In this document: positions 12,096 through 23,013 of the stretch, piece after piece
How positions within the stretch are numbered: position 1 is the first letter of the stretch
How the letters are laid out: each line of letters begins with the position of its first letter
Origin: Branchipolynoe longqiensis
Lineage: Eukaryota; Annelida; Polychaeta; Phyllodocida; Polynoidae
Reading direction: 5' to 3'
NCBI GenBank assembly: GCA_030323885.1
Contig: CM059199.1
Location: forward strand, 77,782,781-77,846,780
Length of the DNA stretch: 64,000 nucleotides
Made by a program: the position numbers and the translations under genes
Notes under the pieces: model-generated
Told to the model about the DNA's origin: nothing
Database searches by the model: none
The model's input: the letters and a program-made list of their open reading frames with translations, nothing else

Positions 12096-13866
12096 ACTGT
12101 TTGTAAACTCCCATCAGCACCTCACCAAACAAACTGGTTGTAAACTCCCATCAGCACCTCACCAAATAAACTGGTTGTAAACTCCCATCAGCACCTCAGC
12201 AATCAAACTGGTTGTAAACTCCCATCAGCACCTCACCAAACAAACTGGTCATAAACTCATCAGCAAATCACCAAACAAACTTGTAATAAACTCCCATCAG
12301 TACCTCACCAAATACACTGATTGTAAACTCCCATCAGCACCTCACCAAACAAACTGGTCATAAACTCCCATCAGCACCTCACCAAACAAACTGGTCATGA
12401 ACTCCCATCAGCACCTCACCAAACAAACTGGTCATAAACACCTTTCAGCACCTCACCAAACAAACTGGTCATAAACTCCTATCAGCACCTCACCAAACAA
12501 ACTGGTTGTAAACTCCTATCAGCACCTCACCAAACAGACCTGTCATAAACTCCCATCAGTACCTCACCAAACAAACTGTTTCTAAACTCCCATCAGCACT
12601 TCACCAAACAAACTGGTCATAAACTCCAATCAGTACCTCACCAAACAAACTGGTCGTAAACTCCCATCAGCACCTCAGCAAACAAACTGGTTGTAAACTC
12701 CCATCAGTACCTCACCAAATAAACTGGTCAAAAACTCCCATCAGCACCTCACCAAACAAACTGGTCATGAACTCCCATCAGCACCTCACCAAACAAACTG
12801 GTCATAAACTCCCATCAGCACCTCACCAAACAAACTGGTCATGAACTCCCATCAGCACCTCACCAAACAAACTGGTCATAAACTCCTTTCAGCACCTCAC
12901 CAAACAAACTGGTCATAAACTCCCATCAGCGCCTGACCAAACAAACTGGCCCTAAACTCCCATCAGCACCTCACCAAACAAACTGTTTGTAAACTCCCAT
13001 CAGCACCTCACCAAACAAACTGGTCGTAAACTCCCATCAACTAACACCTCACCAAACAAACTTGTTGTAAACTCCCATCAGTACCTCACCAAACAAACTG
13101 GTCCTAAACTCCCATCAGCACCTCACAAAACAAACTGTTTGTAAACTCCCATCAGCACCTCACCAAGCAAACTGGTCGTAAACTCCCATCAGCACCTCAC
13201 CAAACAAACTTGTTGTAAACTCCCATCAGTACCTCACCAAACAAACTGGCTGTAAACTCCCATCAGTACCTCACCAAACAAACTGGTCCTAAACTCCCAT
13301 CAGTACCTCACCAAACAAACTGGTCCTAAACTCCCATCAGTACCTCACCAAACACACTGGTCATAAACTCCCAACAGCACCTCACCAAAAAACTGTTTCT
13401 AAACTCCCATCAGTACCTCATCAAACAAACTGGTCCTAAACTCCCATCAGTACCTCACCAAACAAACTGGTTGTAAACTCCCATCAGCACCTCACCAAAC
13501 AAACTGGTCGTAAACTCCCATCAGCACCTCACCAAACAAACTTTTAAACTCCCATCAGTACCTCATCAAACAAACTGGTCCTAAACTCCCATCAGTACCT
13601 CACCAAACAAACTGGTTGTAAACTCCCATCAGCACCTCACCAAACAAACTGGTCGTAAACTCCCATCAGCACCTCACCAAACAAACTGGTCCTAAACTCC
13701 CATCAGCACCTCACCAAACAAACTGGTTGTAAACTCCCATCAGTACCTCATCAAACAAACTTGTCGTAAACTCCTATCAGCACCTCACCAAACAAACTGG
13801 CTGTACACTCCCATCAGTACCTCACCAAACAAACTGGTCATGAACTCCTATCAGCACCTCACCAAA
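11971..13866 (+). repeat. 37-bp minisatellite CACCTCACCAAACAAACTGG
   Basis: About 50 units contain CACCTCACCAAACAAACTGG, then TCATAAACTCCCATCAG with variants TTGTAAAC, TCGTAAAC and TCCTAAAC. The first three units (11971-12090) are diverged and have a 36-bp period. The strand is A/C-rich. Confidence 0.95.
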
Positions 13867-13972
13867 AGCCTCACAAAAACTCCAACAACCATCCAATCAA
13901 TAGTAGGGAGACTTAGCATGGACTTCTGTTTTGTTTATACTCACGTAATCCATTATATGTATATATAGTACA

Positions 13973-14326
13973 TTAAAGTTGCATAGTCCGATGGTTTGGA
14001 ATTTCTGTATTTTTTCTGAGATAAATATATTAGATCGATCACTAGTATCTACTTTACATTAGTTCAAAGTTACTTTTATTTTAAATAGCAAACTTTTAGA
14101 TATTTTGGGTCCAAACATGGAAAATTAGTTTTGGCAAGCTTGCCAAAACCCGGACATCATAGACTTCTGCAGTAACAGGTTCTGTTAAATTGACTCAGTA
14201 TTGCCTTCTACGCAGAAACAAATGCTTAATAAGTGCATCAGTATCTAAGTTAGATATGTAAAATCAAATCTAGATAGTTGGTTTGGTTTTGAAAATTTGA
14301 TATTTCATCGGACTATGCAGCTTTTA
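13973..14326. mobile_element. MITE of the GCATAGTCCGATG family, copy 1
   Basis: The ends are TTAAAGTTGCATAGTCCGAT and ATCGGACTATGCAGCTTT, which are inverted repeats of about 18 bp. Internal landmarks shared by all five copies are CTGAGATAAATATATTAG, AGTTTTGGCAAGC, CTTAATAAGTGCATCAGTATC and TAAGTTAGATATGTAAAATC. There is no coding capacity. The outer TTA(A) may be a target duplication (TTA as in Harbinger, TTAA as in piggyBac). The other copies do not settle which. Confidence 0.9.
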
Positions 14327-14600
14327 CTAAATGTATGCGGGGTAACGAGCCAGTGAAGTGGAAATTGTAAGCCCCGTGGTGAGGAAGGTCGAATCGGGGT
14401 CAACATGAGACGCGCGCACAATGCGTGCGGTGTGTGTGGTGTGTGCGGTGTGGGTGTCTGGTGTGTGTGTGTGGGGTGTGCGGTGTGGGTGTGTACGGTG
14501 GGGAGAGGGCACACACACATAGACACACACACACACATAGACGCACACACACACACACCCTCAAACCGTGACTATGAGCACGCTCCTGAAGAGCCCGCAG
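14327..14600. repeat. GT/CA-rich simple sequence
   Basis: Compound GTGTGTGCGGTGTG (14425-14500) followed by CACACATAGACACACAC (14510-14560). Open frames here follow the simple sequence. Confidence 0.8.
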
Positions 14601-14870
14601 CGTAGAACAAATGACACAACAAATCAAAACACCGCCCGCGTCCAGCGCGTTGAATACCGGAAGTCCCGCGGCTCGCCGGGCGCGCCCCCTGGTGGCAGTG
14701 TTTGTGGCCGCGCCACCTACCGGGACGTACCTGCGGCGGGAGACTTGGCACCTCGGGCTCGTCACACCTGTGTACGGAGAGTGACCGCCAGGCGGCGCGT
14801 GACGTCACCGGAAGTGGAAGGGGTGGGGAGAGGTGGGTGGGGTTGGTGGGGTGTGTGTGTTGGGTGGGGG
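14601..14870. promoter_or_regulatory. CpG island with CTCF, CRE and ETS sites
   Basis: CpG-rich block. GCGCCCCCTGGTGGC (14682-14696) is an exact CTCF core on the minus strand. TGACGTCA (14800-14807) is a full CRE, directly followed by CCGGAAGTG (14808-14816), an ETS site. A second ACCGGAAGT lies at 14656-14664. CRE-ETS adjacency is a known arrangement in housekeeping promoters. No transcript is evident in either direction. Confidence 0.6.
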
Positions 14871-15167
14871 GGACATTGAGAGGTGACAGGCGAATTGGAT
14901 TTTGACAGATCGTGAAGGCGAATTTCTGTCCCCCCCCCCCCGAGCTGGTGCAGTGTAATGACACACCCGGCGTTATGATCCAGCGGCGTAGTGCAGTGTG
15001 GGGCGGGGGGGGGGGGGGGAGAGGAGGGGAGAAATAGAGAGGTGGGGGGGGGGGGGGGTCGGGGGAGGTAAAGAAGGAAGGGTGGGGGGTAGGGATCAGA
15101 ATGGGAGACGGAGGGAGGCAAGGGTAGAGAGGGGCTTGGAATAAAAAGGTGGAATAAAAACAAGGTT
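14871..15167. repeat. G-run-rich low-complexity segment
   Basis: Several runs of 9-16 G or C (for example 14930-14941, 15003-15019 and 15043-15058) within G/A-rich sequence. It is prone to G-quadruplex formation and to assembly error. Confidence 0.8.
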
Positions 15168-15222
15168 TGTTTGTTGGAGTTTTACGTCCTGGGAATATCT
15201 CAGGTCATATCAGGACGGTAAA
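15168..15222 (-). mobile_element. Tail-only retro-insertion
   Basis: TTTGTTGGAGTTTTACGTCC then GGTCATATCAGGACGGT is the reverse complement of the SINE/LINE tail. No body is attached. Confidence 0.7.
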
Positions 15223-15362
15223 AAGGAGGGGAGAGAGGGAAGGGAATGACTTCATGGTAGAAGATAAATGGGGGTGAATGGGAGGGGGAGAGAGGGATGG
15301 TGTGGTATGGGGAGAGGGGAAGAGGTGCAGGGTGTTGGGCGATAATATGGTGGAGAGGACTA

Positions 15363-15887
15363 TTAGAGTTGCATGGTTGGATGGCATTTGAATTTGTACG
15401 TCATATTTGAGATAAATAGCTCAGGTTGACCATTATATCCTAATAATAGTGATATGCATTAGTTCCAAGTAAATTTGAAGAAAAATGGTTGGTTTTGGAG
15501 CAATTTGAGCTGAAAGAACCCAAAATAATGTTGACAAGCTTGCCAAAAGTCCTGCAGCTATGACCCAGATGGCCATCTTGCGATGACCATGTGATGTGAG
15601 ATGACCTACTAATCCTAGGTATGGCCCTGCATAGTAGGCCTACTTGGCTCTAATGAGGTCTCAAGATTGGCCTAATTGATTAATGGACTCGCTGCATAAT
15701 GGGGGTTTCAAAGTGAGTGTCCAAAGGGGTGATGTTAATTATTGTTATACATTCACAGGTTATTCTGTATATGCTGTCCCAAATCATTAGCTAATACACC
15801 AGTATCTAAGTTGGATATATAAGATCAAACATAGGTAGTTGTTTTCATTTTGACAAAATTATATTTCATCGAACCATGCAACTTTAA
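15363..15887. mobile_element. MITE of the GCATAGTCCGATG family, copy 2 (long, diverged)
   Basis: The ends are TTAGAGTTGCATGGTTGGAT and CATCGAACCATGCAACTTTA. Internal landmarks (GAGATAAATAG, AGTATCTAAGTTGGATATAT, TTGACAAGCTTGCCAAAAG) are conserved. It is about 170 bp longer than copy 1 because of inserted sequence around 15560-15730. The 73-bp array starts 6 bp beyond its right end. Confidence 0.85.
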
Positions 15888-15892
15888 TACTA

Positions 15893-16255
15893 ACACATTG
15901 TGTCCCTTACATTTGTGCACATATGGTGTGTATAATCCACTACATGACTATTAATAATAATACTCACAGATCGTGTCCCTTACATTTGTGCACATATGGG
16001 GTGTATAATCCACTACGTGACTATTAATAATAATACTCACAGATCGTGTCCCTTACATTTGTGCACATTTTGTGTGTATAATCCAGTACGTCACTATTAA
16101 TAATAATACTCACAGATCGTGTCCCTTACATTTGTGCACATATGGTGTGTATAATCCACTACGTGACTATTAATAATAATACTCACAGATCGTGTCCCTT
16201 ACATTTGTACACATATGGTGTGTATAATCCACTATGTGACTATTAATAATAATAC
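15893..16255 (+). repeat. 73-bp minisatellite, five copies
   Basis: Units carry TCGTGTCCCTTACATTTGTG, CACATATGGTGTGTATAATC and TATTAATAATAATACTCACA. Divergence is low. The array abuts MITE copy 2. Confidence 0.93.
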
Positions 16256-16935
16256 TCACAGATCGTGTCCCTTACATGTGTACACATATGGGGTGTATAA
16301 TACATTATGTGAGTATGAATACTCACACATCACATTCCTTACATGTGTGCTCATATGGGGTGTATAATCCACTATGTGATTATGAATACTCACACAGTGT
16401 GTCCCTTACATGTGTGTACATATGGGGTGTATAATACATTATGTGAGTATGAATACTCACACATCACATTCCTTACATGTGTGCACATATGGGGTGTATA
16501 ATCCACTATGTGATTATGAATACTCACACAGTGTGTCCCTTACATGTGTGTACATATGGGGTGTATAATACATTATGTGAGTATGAATACTCACACATCA
16601 CATTCCTTACATGTGTGCACATATGGGGTGTATAATCCACTGTGTGATTATGAATACTCACACAGTGTGTCCCTTACATGTGTGTACATATGGGGTGTAT
16701 AATACATTATGTGAGTATGAATACTCACACATCACATTCCTTACATGTGTGCTCATATGGGGTGTATAATCCACTATGTGATTATGAATACTCACACAGT
16801 GTGTCCCTTACATGTGTGTACATATGGGGTGTATAATACATTATGTGAGTATGAATACTCACACATCATGTTCCTTAAATGTGTACACATATGGGATGTA
16901 TAATCCATTATAAATACTCACACATCGTGTTATGC
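16256..16935 (+). repeat. 67-bp minisatellite arranged as a 134-bp dimer
   Basis: A derivative of the adjacent 73-bp unit in which TATTAATAATAATAC is replaced by TATGAATAC. Two versions alternate: one with CACATCACATTCCTTACATG, one with CACAGTGTGTCCCTTACATG. The A-B alternation repeats about five times, so amplification copied dimers. Confidence 0.9.
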
Positions 16936-17174
16936 CTGTTTATTGCTTGTCGAGCATCGGCACCATGTGACTGGTGGCGCCACCTGTACCCGCCGGCCCG
17001 CGACACTCAACCTCTGTGTTCCTGTCTGAAAGGACAGCTTTCTTTTATATAGTATGAACCTTTGTTGCTCTTTGATCTTTATATAGGTAGGTATCTCTCT
17101 GTACATGCATGTGCGTATTTATGTACATATGGGTGCATATAGGTCTGGTATAAACACATAGTCTATATATAGAC

Positions 17175-17207
<33 letters not shown>

Positions 17208-17518
17208 AACACATAAACCTCTAAATCGATCGACCATGGGACAGATGTTATTCTTAAGAGGTCTATTTAAGGAGGTGGTCGGTTTAGGGGGTTAGAATAT
17301 GGTTACAATGGTATTGTTGGTATCCAAATAAACTGATTGATATTGGAGAGTGATCGATCTGTGGAAGAGGTCGGTTAGAGATGTTATACTGTACACATAT
17401 ATAGGGCCACCCTTATACCATACCATGACAGCTGGTGGGTGGGTGTGTGGGGGGGCCCGGGGGGGGCCTGCACCCCGGGCCTACGGAGGAATATAGTGAG
17501 AAGTACATGATCTCCTAA
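16936..17518. other. Unique sequence with a TA-rich stretch, no gene seen
   Basis: GGTGGCGCCACC (16973-16984) is a 12-bp palindrome within a CpG-rich spot. A TA dinucleotide tract with the palindrome GTCTATATATAGAC lies at 17161-17205. A G-run and GGGCCCGGGGGGGGCC lie near 17450. Confidence 0.5.
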
Positions 17519-18155
17519 CACATATACACAGGTATGTGTACACACACTCACACATACCTACAATCCGTCCTGAAACACACGCTACACATGCATCACCTAT
17601 ATCCAGGTCTACACACACTACACATGCATCACTTATCTGCAGGTCTACACACACTACATGTGCATCACCTATATGCAGGTCTACACACTCACACATAGCT
17701 ACAATCAGTCCTGAAAGACACCCTACACATGCATCACCTGTATGAATGTCTACACACACTACATGTGCGTCACATATACACAGGTATGTGTACACACACT
17801 CACACTTACCTACAATCAGTCATAAAACACACACTACACGTGCATCACACATATGCAGGTATACATACACTACATGTCCATCACCTATATGCAGGTCTAC
17901 ACATTCAGACATACATACAATCAGTCCTGAAACACACACTACATGTGCATCACCTATATGCAGGTCTACACACCCTCACACATACCTACAATCAGTCCTG
18001 AAACACACCCAACACATGCATCACATGTATGCATGTCTACACACACTACACATGCATCACATATATACATGTATGTGTACACACACTCACACCTACCTAC
18101 AATCAACATATAACACACACTACACATGCATCACATATACTGTATATGCAGGTCT
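17519..18155 (+). repeat. CA-rich minisatellite with ATGCATCACMTATATGCAGG words
   Basis: Alternating subunits CTACACATGCATCACCTATA and CACACATACCTACAATCAGT, then CCTGAAACACAC, in about six composite units. Frames on both strands are repeat-derived. Confidence 0.9.
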
Positions 18156-18171
18156 ACAACACTACACCCTA

Positions 18172-18240
18172 TCTGCCCCTACCTGTGCATGTGGTTCCTT
18201 ACCTGAGAGATCAGTGCAAACTACTTACTGCACTGACATT
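18172..18240 (-). mobile_element. SINE head fragment
   Basis: CCTACCTGTGCATGTGGTTC then TTACCTGAGAGATCAGTGCA matches the region upstream of the tRNA-like part of the SINEs at 25728-25915 and 26037-26222. The tRNA-like part is absent. Confidence 0.65.
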
Positions 18241-18734
18241 AAAAGATGACCCGTGTTGACGAGGAGATGGTCACGTGCTATGGCGCTGTCCTGTGTCCTG
18301 TTGGTGGGGGGGGGGGGGTGCGGAGTGGTGGATGGGGGGTCGGGGGAAGGGTGTACGGGGTGGGGGGGGGGGGTGGAGGTGGTTGGTTCTGCGCCGCCAC
18401 CTATCTCTAACACGTCTATGGCTACAGAGGGAGGTGTGTGAACGTAGGTGTGTGTATGTGTAAGTAGGTGTGTATGTACGTGTGTGTATGTGTGTACGTA
18501 GATGTGTGGGGGAGGCGCTCATTAGTACAATATTGTGTGGGATGGCTTGCACCCTGTTCACCCACACCCCACCCCCACTACCCCCACGCCCACGCCCACC
18601 CACACCCCAACGCCCACCCCCACCCCGCCCTCCTCCTTCTGTACTAGTTAAACGGTGCCGGAACCACGACTGCGCATGCTCCGCGCCTCTACTTCCGCCC
18701 GCCGCTGCCTTCATCTGTATAATTCCGTTCTCCT
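18241..18734. other. Low-complexity GC-rich and GT-rich sequence
   Basis: G-runs (18302-18318, 18360-18373), GTATGTGT repeats (18430-18510), then CCCACCCCCACG-type sequence. ACTGCGCATGCTCCGCG at 18667 is NRF1-like and ACTTCCGCC at 18690 is ETS-like. No gene recognised. Confidence 0.5.
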
Positions 18735-19115
18735 CCCGCCGCGCCCCTCCCCGCCCTTCTCTGCCGTCCCCGCCCTTCTCTGTCCTCCACGCCCTTCTCT
18801 GCCGTTCCCGCCCTTCTCTGTCCTCCACGCCCTTCTCTGCCGTCCCCGCCCTTCTCTGTCCTCCCCGCCCTTCTCTGCAGCCCCCGCCCTTCTCTGCTGG
18901 CCCCGCCCTTCTCTGCCCTCCCCGCTATTCTCTGCCCTCCCCGCCCTTCTCTCCCCTTCCCGGCCTTCTCTGCCCTCCCCACCCTTCTCTGCCCTCCCCG
19001 CCCTTCTCTGCCCTCCCCGCCATTCTCTGCCCTCCCCGCCCTTCTTTGCCGTCCCGCCCTTATCTCCCTCCCCGCCCTTATCTGCTCTCCCCGCCCTTCC
19101 TTCACCCTTCCTTCC
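18735..19115 (+). repeat. 20-bp minisatellite CCCTTCTCTGCCCTCCCCGC
   Basis: About 19 units with variants (GTCC, GCAG, GGCC) on a pyrimidine-rich strand. CT-rich sequence continues to 19320. The period does not keep frame over three bases. Confidence 0.95.
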
Positions 19116-19327
19116 CACCCCGCTTCATCTAACAACTGTTCACTTGCGGTCTCCTTCCTCTCCTCCTCCATCCCTTCCTTTCTCACTGTACCTCTCCCCC
19201 CCCTCCCCTCCTCTTCCTCATATCTCCCCCTTCTGCCCTCCCCTCCCCTCTCCCATCCCTTCTCATCACCCTCACCCACCGTCCTCCCCAGTTCGTTCCT
19301 CTTCCCAGTCTTCACTCGAATTATATG

Positions 19328-19372
19328 ATATTTGAAGTTGCAAGGACGTAAAACCTCAATAAATCAAAGCTC
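19328..19372 (+). mobile_element. Tail-only retro-insertion, degenerate
   Basis: ATTTGAAGTTGCAAGGACGT then AAAACCTCAATAAATCAA resembles the SINE/LINE tail. Confidence 0.5.
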
Positions 19373-19503
19373 TTCTCTTCTTCCCCAAAGCTCTTCTCTT
19401 CTACCCACACATTTGACAAACGGCCCCCTCTTCTCTAACCACGTGATCCCCCACACCGCACCCCCACCCCACCCCCACCCCCACCCGCCTGGTGCGTCCG
19501 ACG

Positions 19504-19591
19504 TGGAACACAAAAGCACATCCTGTGCACACTGCAACCTGTCGTCGCTAACCAAATTACCAGCGTGAGACCTTCTCCCCGAGCCGCCATT
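19504..19591. repeat. Dispersed 85-bp duplicate, copy 1
   Basis: This matches 21448-21530. It includes a 45-bp stretch identical in both copies, from CGCTAACCAAATTACCAGCG to CCCCGAGCCGCCATT. The minus strand ends in AATGGCGGC, a YY1-type word. Nothing around the two copies is shared. The source is unknown. Confidence 0.85.
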
Positions 19592-19599
19592 CCGTGTCC

Positions 19600-19613
19600 G
19601 TTACCATGACAAC
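19600..19613. promoter_or_regulatory. RFX X-box-like site
   Basis: GTTACCATGACAAC fits the X-box pattern GTNRCC-AT-RGYAAC with one mismatch. It sits 9 bp from the duplicated YY1-containing block in a CpG-rich spot. Confidence 0.45.
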
Positions 19614-19639
19614 TGGCGCGCTTTTTGAGCGTCGTCTGC

Positions 19640-19995
19640 TCGGTTCGGGCCCGGCGTGTGTGCGGCGTGTGTCTGGTGTGTGCGGCATGTGTGTGGTGTA
19701 TGCGGCATGTGTGTGGTGTGTGCAGCATGTGTGTGCATCATGTGTGTGGCATGTGTGTGGTGGGTGTGGTGTGTGCGGCATGTATGTGGTGTGTGTGGTG
19801 TTTGTGGTGTGTGTTGTGTGTGGTGTATGCAGCATGAGTGTGGTGTTGTGGCATGTGTGTGCCATGTGTGTGGTGTGTGCATTGTGTGTGGCATGTGTCT
19901 GGTGTGTGCAGGGTGTGTGTGGCATGTGTGTGGTGTGTGTGGCATGTGTGAGCGGTGTCCGGCGTGTGTGCGGTGTGTGCGGCGTGTGTGGCCAG
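19640..19995 (+). repeat. GTGTGTGGCAT-type minisatellite
   Basis: Units of 10-17 bp alternate GTGTGTGGTGTGTGCG with GCATGTGTGTGG. Cys/Val-rich frames come from the repeat. Confidence 0.9.
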
Positions 19996-20066
19996 CCGGC
20001 GTGTCGCTCCCCTCCCGCCCAGGTGCATGCCGGGACCCGGCCCGGCCTCCCGGCTTATATATGTCG

Positions 20067-20080
20067 GTCACCATGGCAAC
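20067..20080. promoter_or_regulatory. RFX X-box, perfect consensus
   Basis: GTCACCATGGCAAC matches GTNRCC-AT-RGYAAC at every position. Upstream is GGCTTATATATG (20052-20063), a TATA-like word, and GGGACCCGGCCCGG. Together they could be a promoter reading right, but no gene follows before the G-rich array. Confidence 0.5.
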
Positions 20081-20169
20081 AGACCTGAGGCGGAACAAAG
20101 TTTGCCGATGGCGGTGATTGGGTGGGTGGGTGGGTGTGACTGGGGGATTGAGGGGGTCTGTGTCACAAG

Positions 20170-20380
20170 GTGCGGGGCGGGGCGGGCGGGGCGGGGCCGG
20201 GGGGGGGCGGGGGGGGGGGGGGGGCTGGGCGGGGCTGGGCGGGGCTGGGCGGGGTGGGGCGGGGCGCGACGGGGCGGGGCGGGCAGGGCGGTGCGAGGCG
20301 GGGCGGGGAGGGGCGGGGTGGGCGGGGCGGGGCAGACGGGGCGGGACGGGCGGGGAGGGGCGGGACGGGGCGAGTACGTG
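20170..20380 (+). repeat. GGGGC/GGGCG repeat, potential G-quadruplex array
   Basis: About 200 bp of GGGGCGGGGC-type sequence with nearly every G-tract three or more long and loops of one or two bases. The strand has almost no A or T. Confidence 0.93.
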
Positions 20381-20454
20381 CTTGATAATGATAGTTGAGT
20401 ACACTGTACATGGTTGATGTGTGAATACATGGTTGATGCAGGTGTATCTCTATC

Positions 20455-20515
20455 CTGATCTGACCTTAGAATCTAATGTTAGATGTTGCCAGGACGTAAA
20501 ACGCCAACAAAGAAG
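20455..20515 (+). mobile_element. Tail-only retro-insertion with an internal duplication
   Basis: CCTGATCTGACCTTAGA then TCTAATGTTAGATGTTGCC and AGGACGTAAAACGCCAACAA. The TTAGA/TGTTAGA part is partly doubled relative to other copies. Confidence 0.65.
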
Positions 20516-20634
20516 ATGGTGCTACTATATGAGTACACCGTTGATATATGAGTACGCGTATTCCGAGTTCTGCTGGTCCTCAGGAAAGCCTGACCCTGAG
20601 TCCCAGCTACAGCTTACAGGCCACAAAGTGTGTG

Positions 20635-21380
20635 TGTCCCGGGGGGGAGGGGGGGGGGGGGCCGGCGCATCCACATACACCATTAGACTGTTAGACACAA
20701 AGTGTGTGTATGTCAGGGGGGGGGGTCTGCACATCCATATACACCATTAGACTGTTATACACAAGTGTGTATGTCAGGGGGGGGTCTGCACATCCATATA
20801 CACCATTAGACTGTTAGACACAAAGTGTGTATGTCAGGGGGGGTCGGAGCATCCACATACACCATTAGACTGTTAGACACAAAGTGTGTGTGTCAGGGGG
20901 GGGTCGGCACATCCATATACACCATTAGACTGTTAGACACAAAGTGTGTGTGTCAGGGGATGGTCTGAGCATCCACATACACCATTAGACTGTTAGACAC
21001 AAAGTGTGTGTGTCAGGGGGGCGTCTGCACATCCATATACACCATTCAACTGTTAGACACAAAGTGTGTGTGTCAGGGGGGGTCTGCACATCCATATACA
21101 CCATTATACTGTTAGACACAAAGCGTGGGTGTCAGGGGGGGGTCTGCACATCCATATACACCATTAGACTGTTAGACACAAAGTGTGTGTGTCAGGTGGG
21201 GGGGATGGTCTGAGCATCCACATACACCATTAGACTGTTAGACACAAAGTGTGTGTGTCCCGGGGGGGGGGGGGGAGTCGGAGCATCCACATACACCATT
21301 AGACTGTTAGACACAAAGTGTGTGTGTCGGGGGGGGGGGTCGGCGCATCCACATACACCATTAGAGTGTTAGACACAAAG
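20635..21380 (+). repeat. About 60-bp minisatellite with a variable G-run
   Basis: About 12 units contain ACACCATTAGACTGTTAGAC, ACAAAGTGTGTGTGTCAGG and a G-run of 5-14, then TCTGCACATCCATAT or TCGGAGCATCCACAT. Homopolymer length changes the period and frame. Confidence 0.93.
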
Positions 21381-21447
21381 TGCTATTTCATCGACTGTAA
21401 AATATTTGGGAAGCCAATTACATTGCAATCTACATTAGAAACAAATG

Positions 21448-21530
21448 TAGGAACACAAAAGCATATCCTGTGCAACCTGTGGTCGCTAACCAAATTACCA
21501 GCGTGAGACCTTCTCCCCGAGCCGCCATTT
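21448..21530. repeat. Dispersed 85-bp duplicate, copy 2
   Basis: Partner of 19504-19591, lacking a few bases (CACTGCA) near the left end. It lies just after the 60-bp array. Confidence 0.85.
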
Positions 21531-21734
21531 GGAGATGGAGATGGACATGGAAAACGTTTGGTCATCAGAAGGCATTTGGTTATCAGCTCAAAGTGAGTTT
21601 AAAGTATAGGGTCTATAATGAAGGATAGGACTGGGACGGGCACCATGACCAACTTCCGGTGTGTATGCTGAAGTTGTGACCCGGTGACCTGGTGTTCTGA
21701 CTCACAGCATCAGTAAGTACTTCATGAAGAACCT

Positions 21735-21960
21735 GCAGAAGTCAGAGCACCCATATTACTAGGATATGTCATGGACTGGTTGGCTGTGTATTAGGATCAT
21801 GCAACTGTCTGGAATTCTGACGGTATGGTATCCCAGAAGGGTAACACTATAAAGCCGCCATGAGTTCTAATTTTATCAGAAATCAGGCCTCGTTCTAAGA
21901 TGTCTGACCAGATTAATTTCTAGGACTTAAAACCCTATTCACTCAATCAGTGGCACACAT
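21735..21960 (+). mobile_element. Diverged SINE body with decayed tail
   Basis: Aligns with 11340-11560 through GGATATGTCATGGACTGGTT, GGTATCCCAGAAGGGTAACA, CTATAAAG and GCCATGAGT. The tail is reduced to TAGGACTTAAAACCC and TCACTCAATCAG. Confidence 0.65.
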
Positions 21961-22021
21961 AAATAAAAACATTGTCCACGCCTCATGAATGGATCATGTA
22001 AAAAGGGGGTGGTGCATCTCC

Positions 22022-22374
22022 TTAAAGCTGCATAGTCCGATCGTTTTGAGTTTCTGTCATTTTTCTGACATAAATATATTAAATTGATTGTTATAATCTA
22101 CCTTACTTTAGGTTGAAGTAATTTTTACTTTAAATGGCTACGTTTTGAGGTATTTGAAGTGCAAACATGTCAAATTAGTTTTGGTAAGCGCGCCAACAGT
22201 CTACCACCATATGCTTTAGCAGTAAACGGTTCTATTAAAGTGACTCAGACACCCTTCTCTGTAGCAACAAATGCTTAATAAGTTCACCAGCATCTAAGTT
22301 AGATATGTAGAATCAATTCTAATTAATTGTTTTAGTTTTGAAAATTTGATGCGTCATCGGATTATGCAGCTATA
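22022..22374. mobile_element. MITE of the GCATAGTCCGATG family, copy 3
   Basis: The ends are TTAAAGCTGCATAGTCCGAT and ATCGGATTATGCAGCT. It keeps the internal landmarks CTGACATAAATATATTAA and TAAGTTAGATATGTAGAATC. Non-coding. Confidence 0.9.
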
Positions 22375-22679
22375 ATAAATACAATAGCACAAACAACCTG
22401 CTGAAGATAAAAGAAGTTATTTGCTGAGAAGTAGAAGCGTCACTCTAGCCGCGTCGCGCTGACTCTGCCCGAATTTCACGCGCATGCCGGCGGCACTGCG
22501 CTGAAACTGTGTCTCCAAGTGGAGCTGTCTCGGGTGGGCGAGTTACGCTGATCATATCTGCGGATCATACTCACTCACAGTCGTGGTACACACTGCATGG
22601 CTCACTCACCCTGTACAAGTGTGCACATCGAGCTTTCCTTGTGTTTTCTAGTTTTACTGCAATTTGAACATATTTGACA
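22375..22679. other. Unique spacer between two MITE copies
   Basis: Contains a CpG-rich patch (22440-22560) with GCGCATGCCGGCGGC. No gene recognised. Confidence 0.5.
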
Positions 22680-23013
22680 TTAAAGTTGCAAACTCTGATG
22701 GTTTTAGCTTTCTGTCATTTTTCTGAGATAGATATATTAGGTTGATCACTATAATCTACCTCACTTTGATTTCCAATGGCTAACTTTTGAGATATTTTAA
22801 GTGGAAATATGTCAAATTACTTTTGACATGCACGCCAAAACTGTGCCATCTACTTCTGCAGTAACGGCTCTATTAAATTGACACAGTATTCCCGTATGTG
22901 TGGTGACAAATGCTTACTAAGTGCCTCATTATGTAAGTTAGATATGTAAGATCAGATCTAGATAATTGTTTTGGTTTTGAAAATGTAATGCTCCATCGGA
23001 CTATGAGCATTAA
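22680..23013. mobile_element. MITE of the GCATAGTCCGATG family, copy 4
   Basis: The left end TTAAAGTTGCAAACTCTGAT and right end CATCGGACTATGAGCATTAA are both altered relative to copies 1 and 3, so this is an older copy. Internal landmarks are conserved. Confidence 0.85.
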
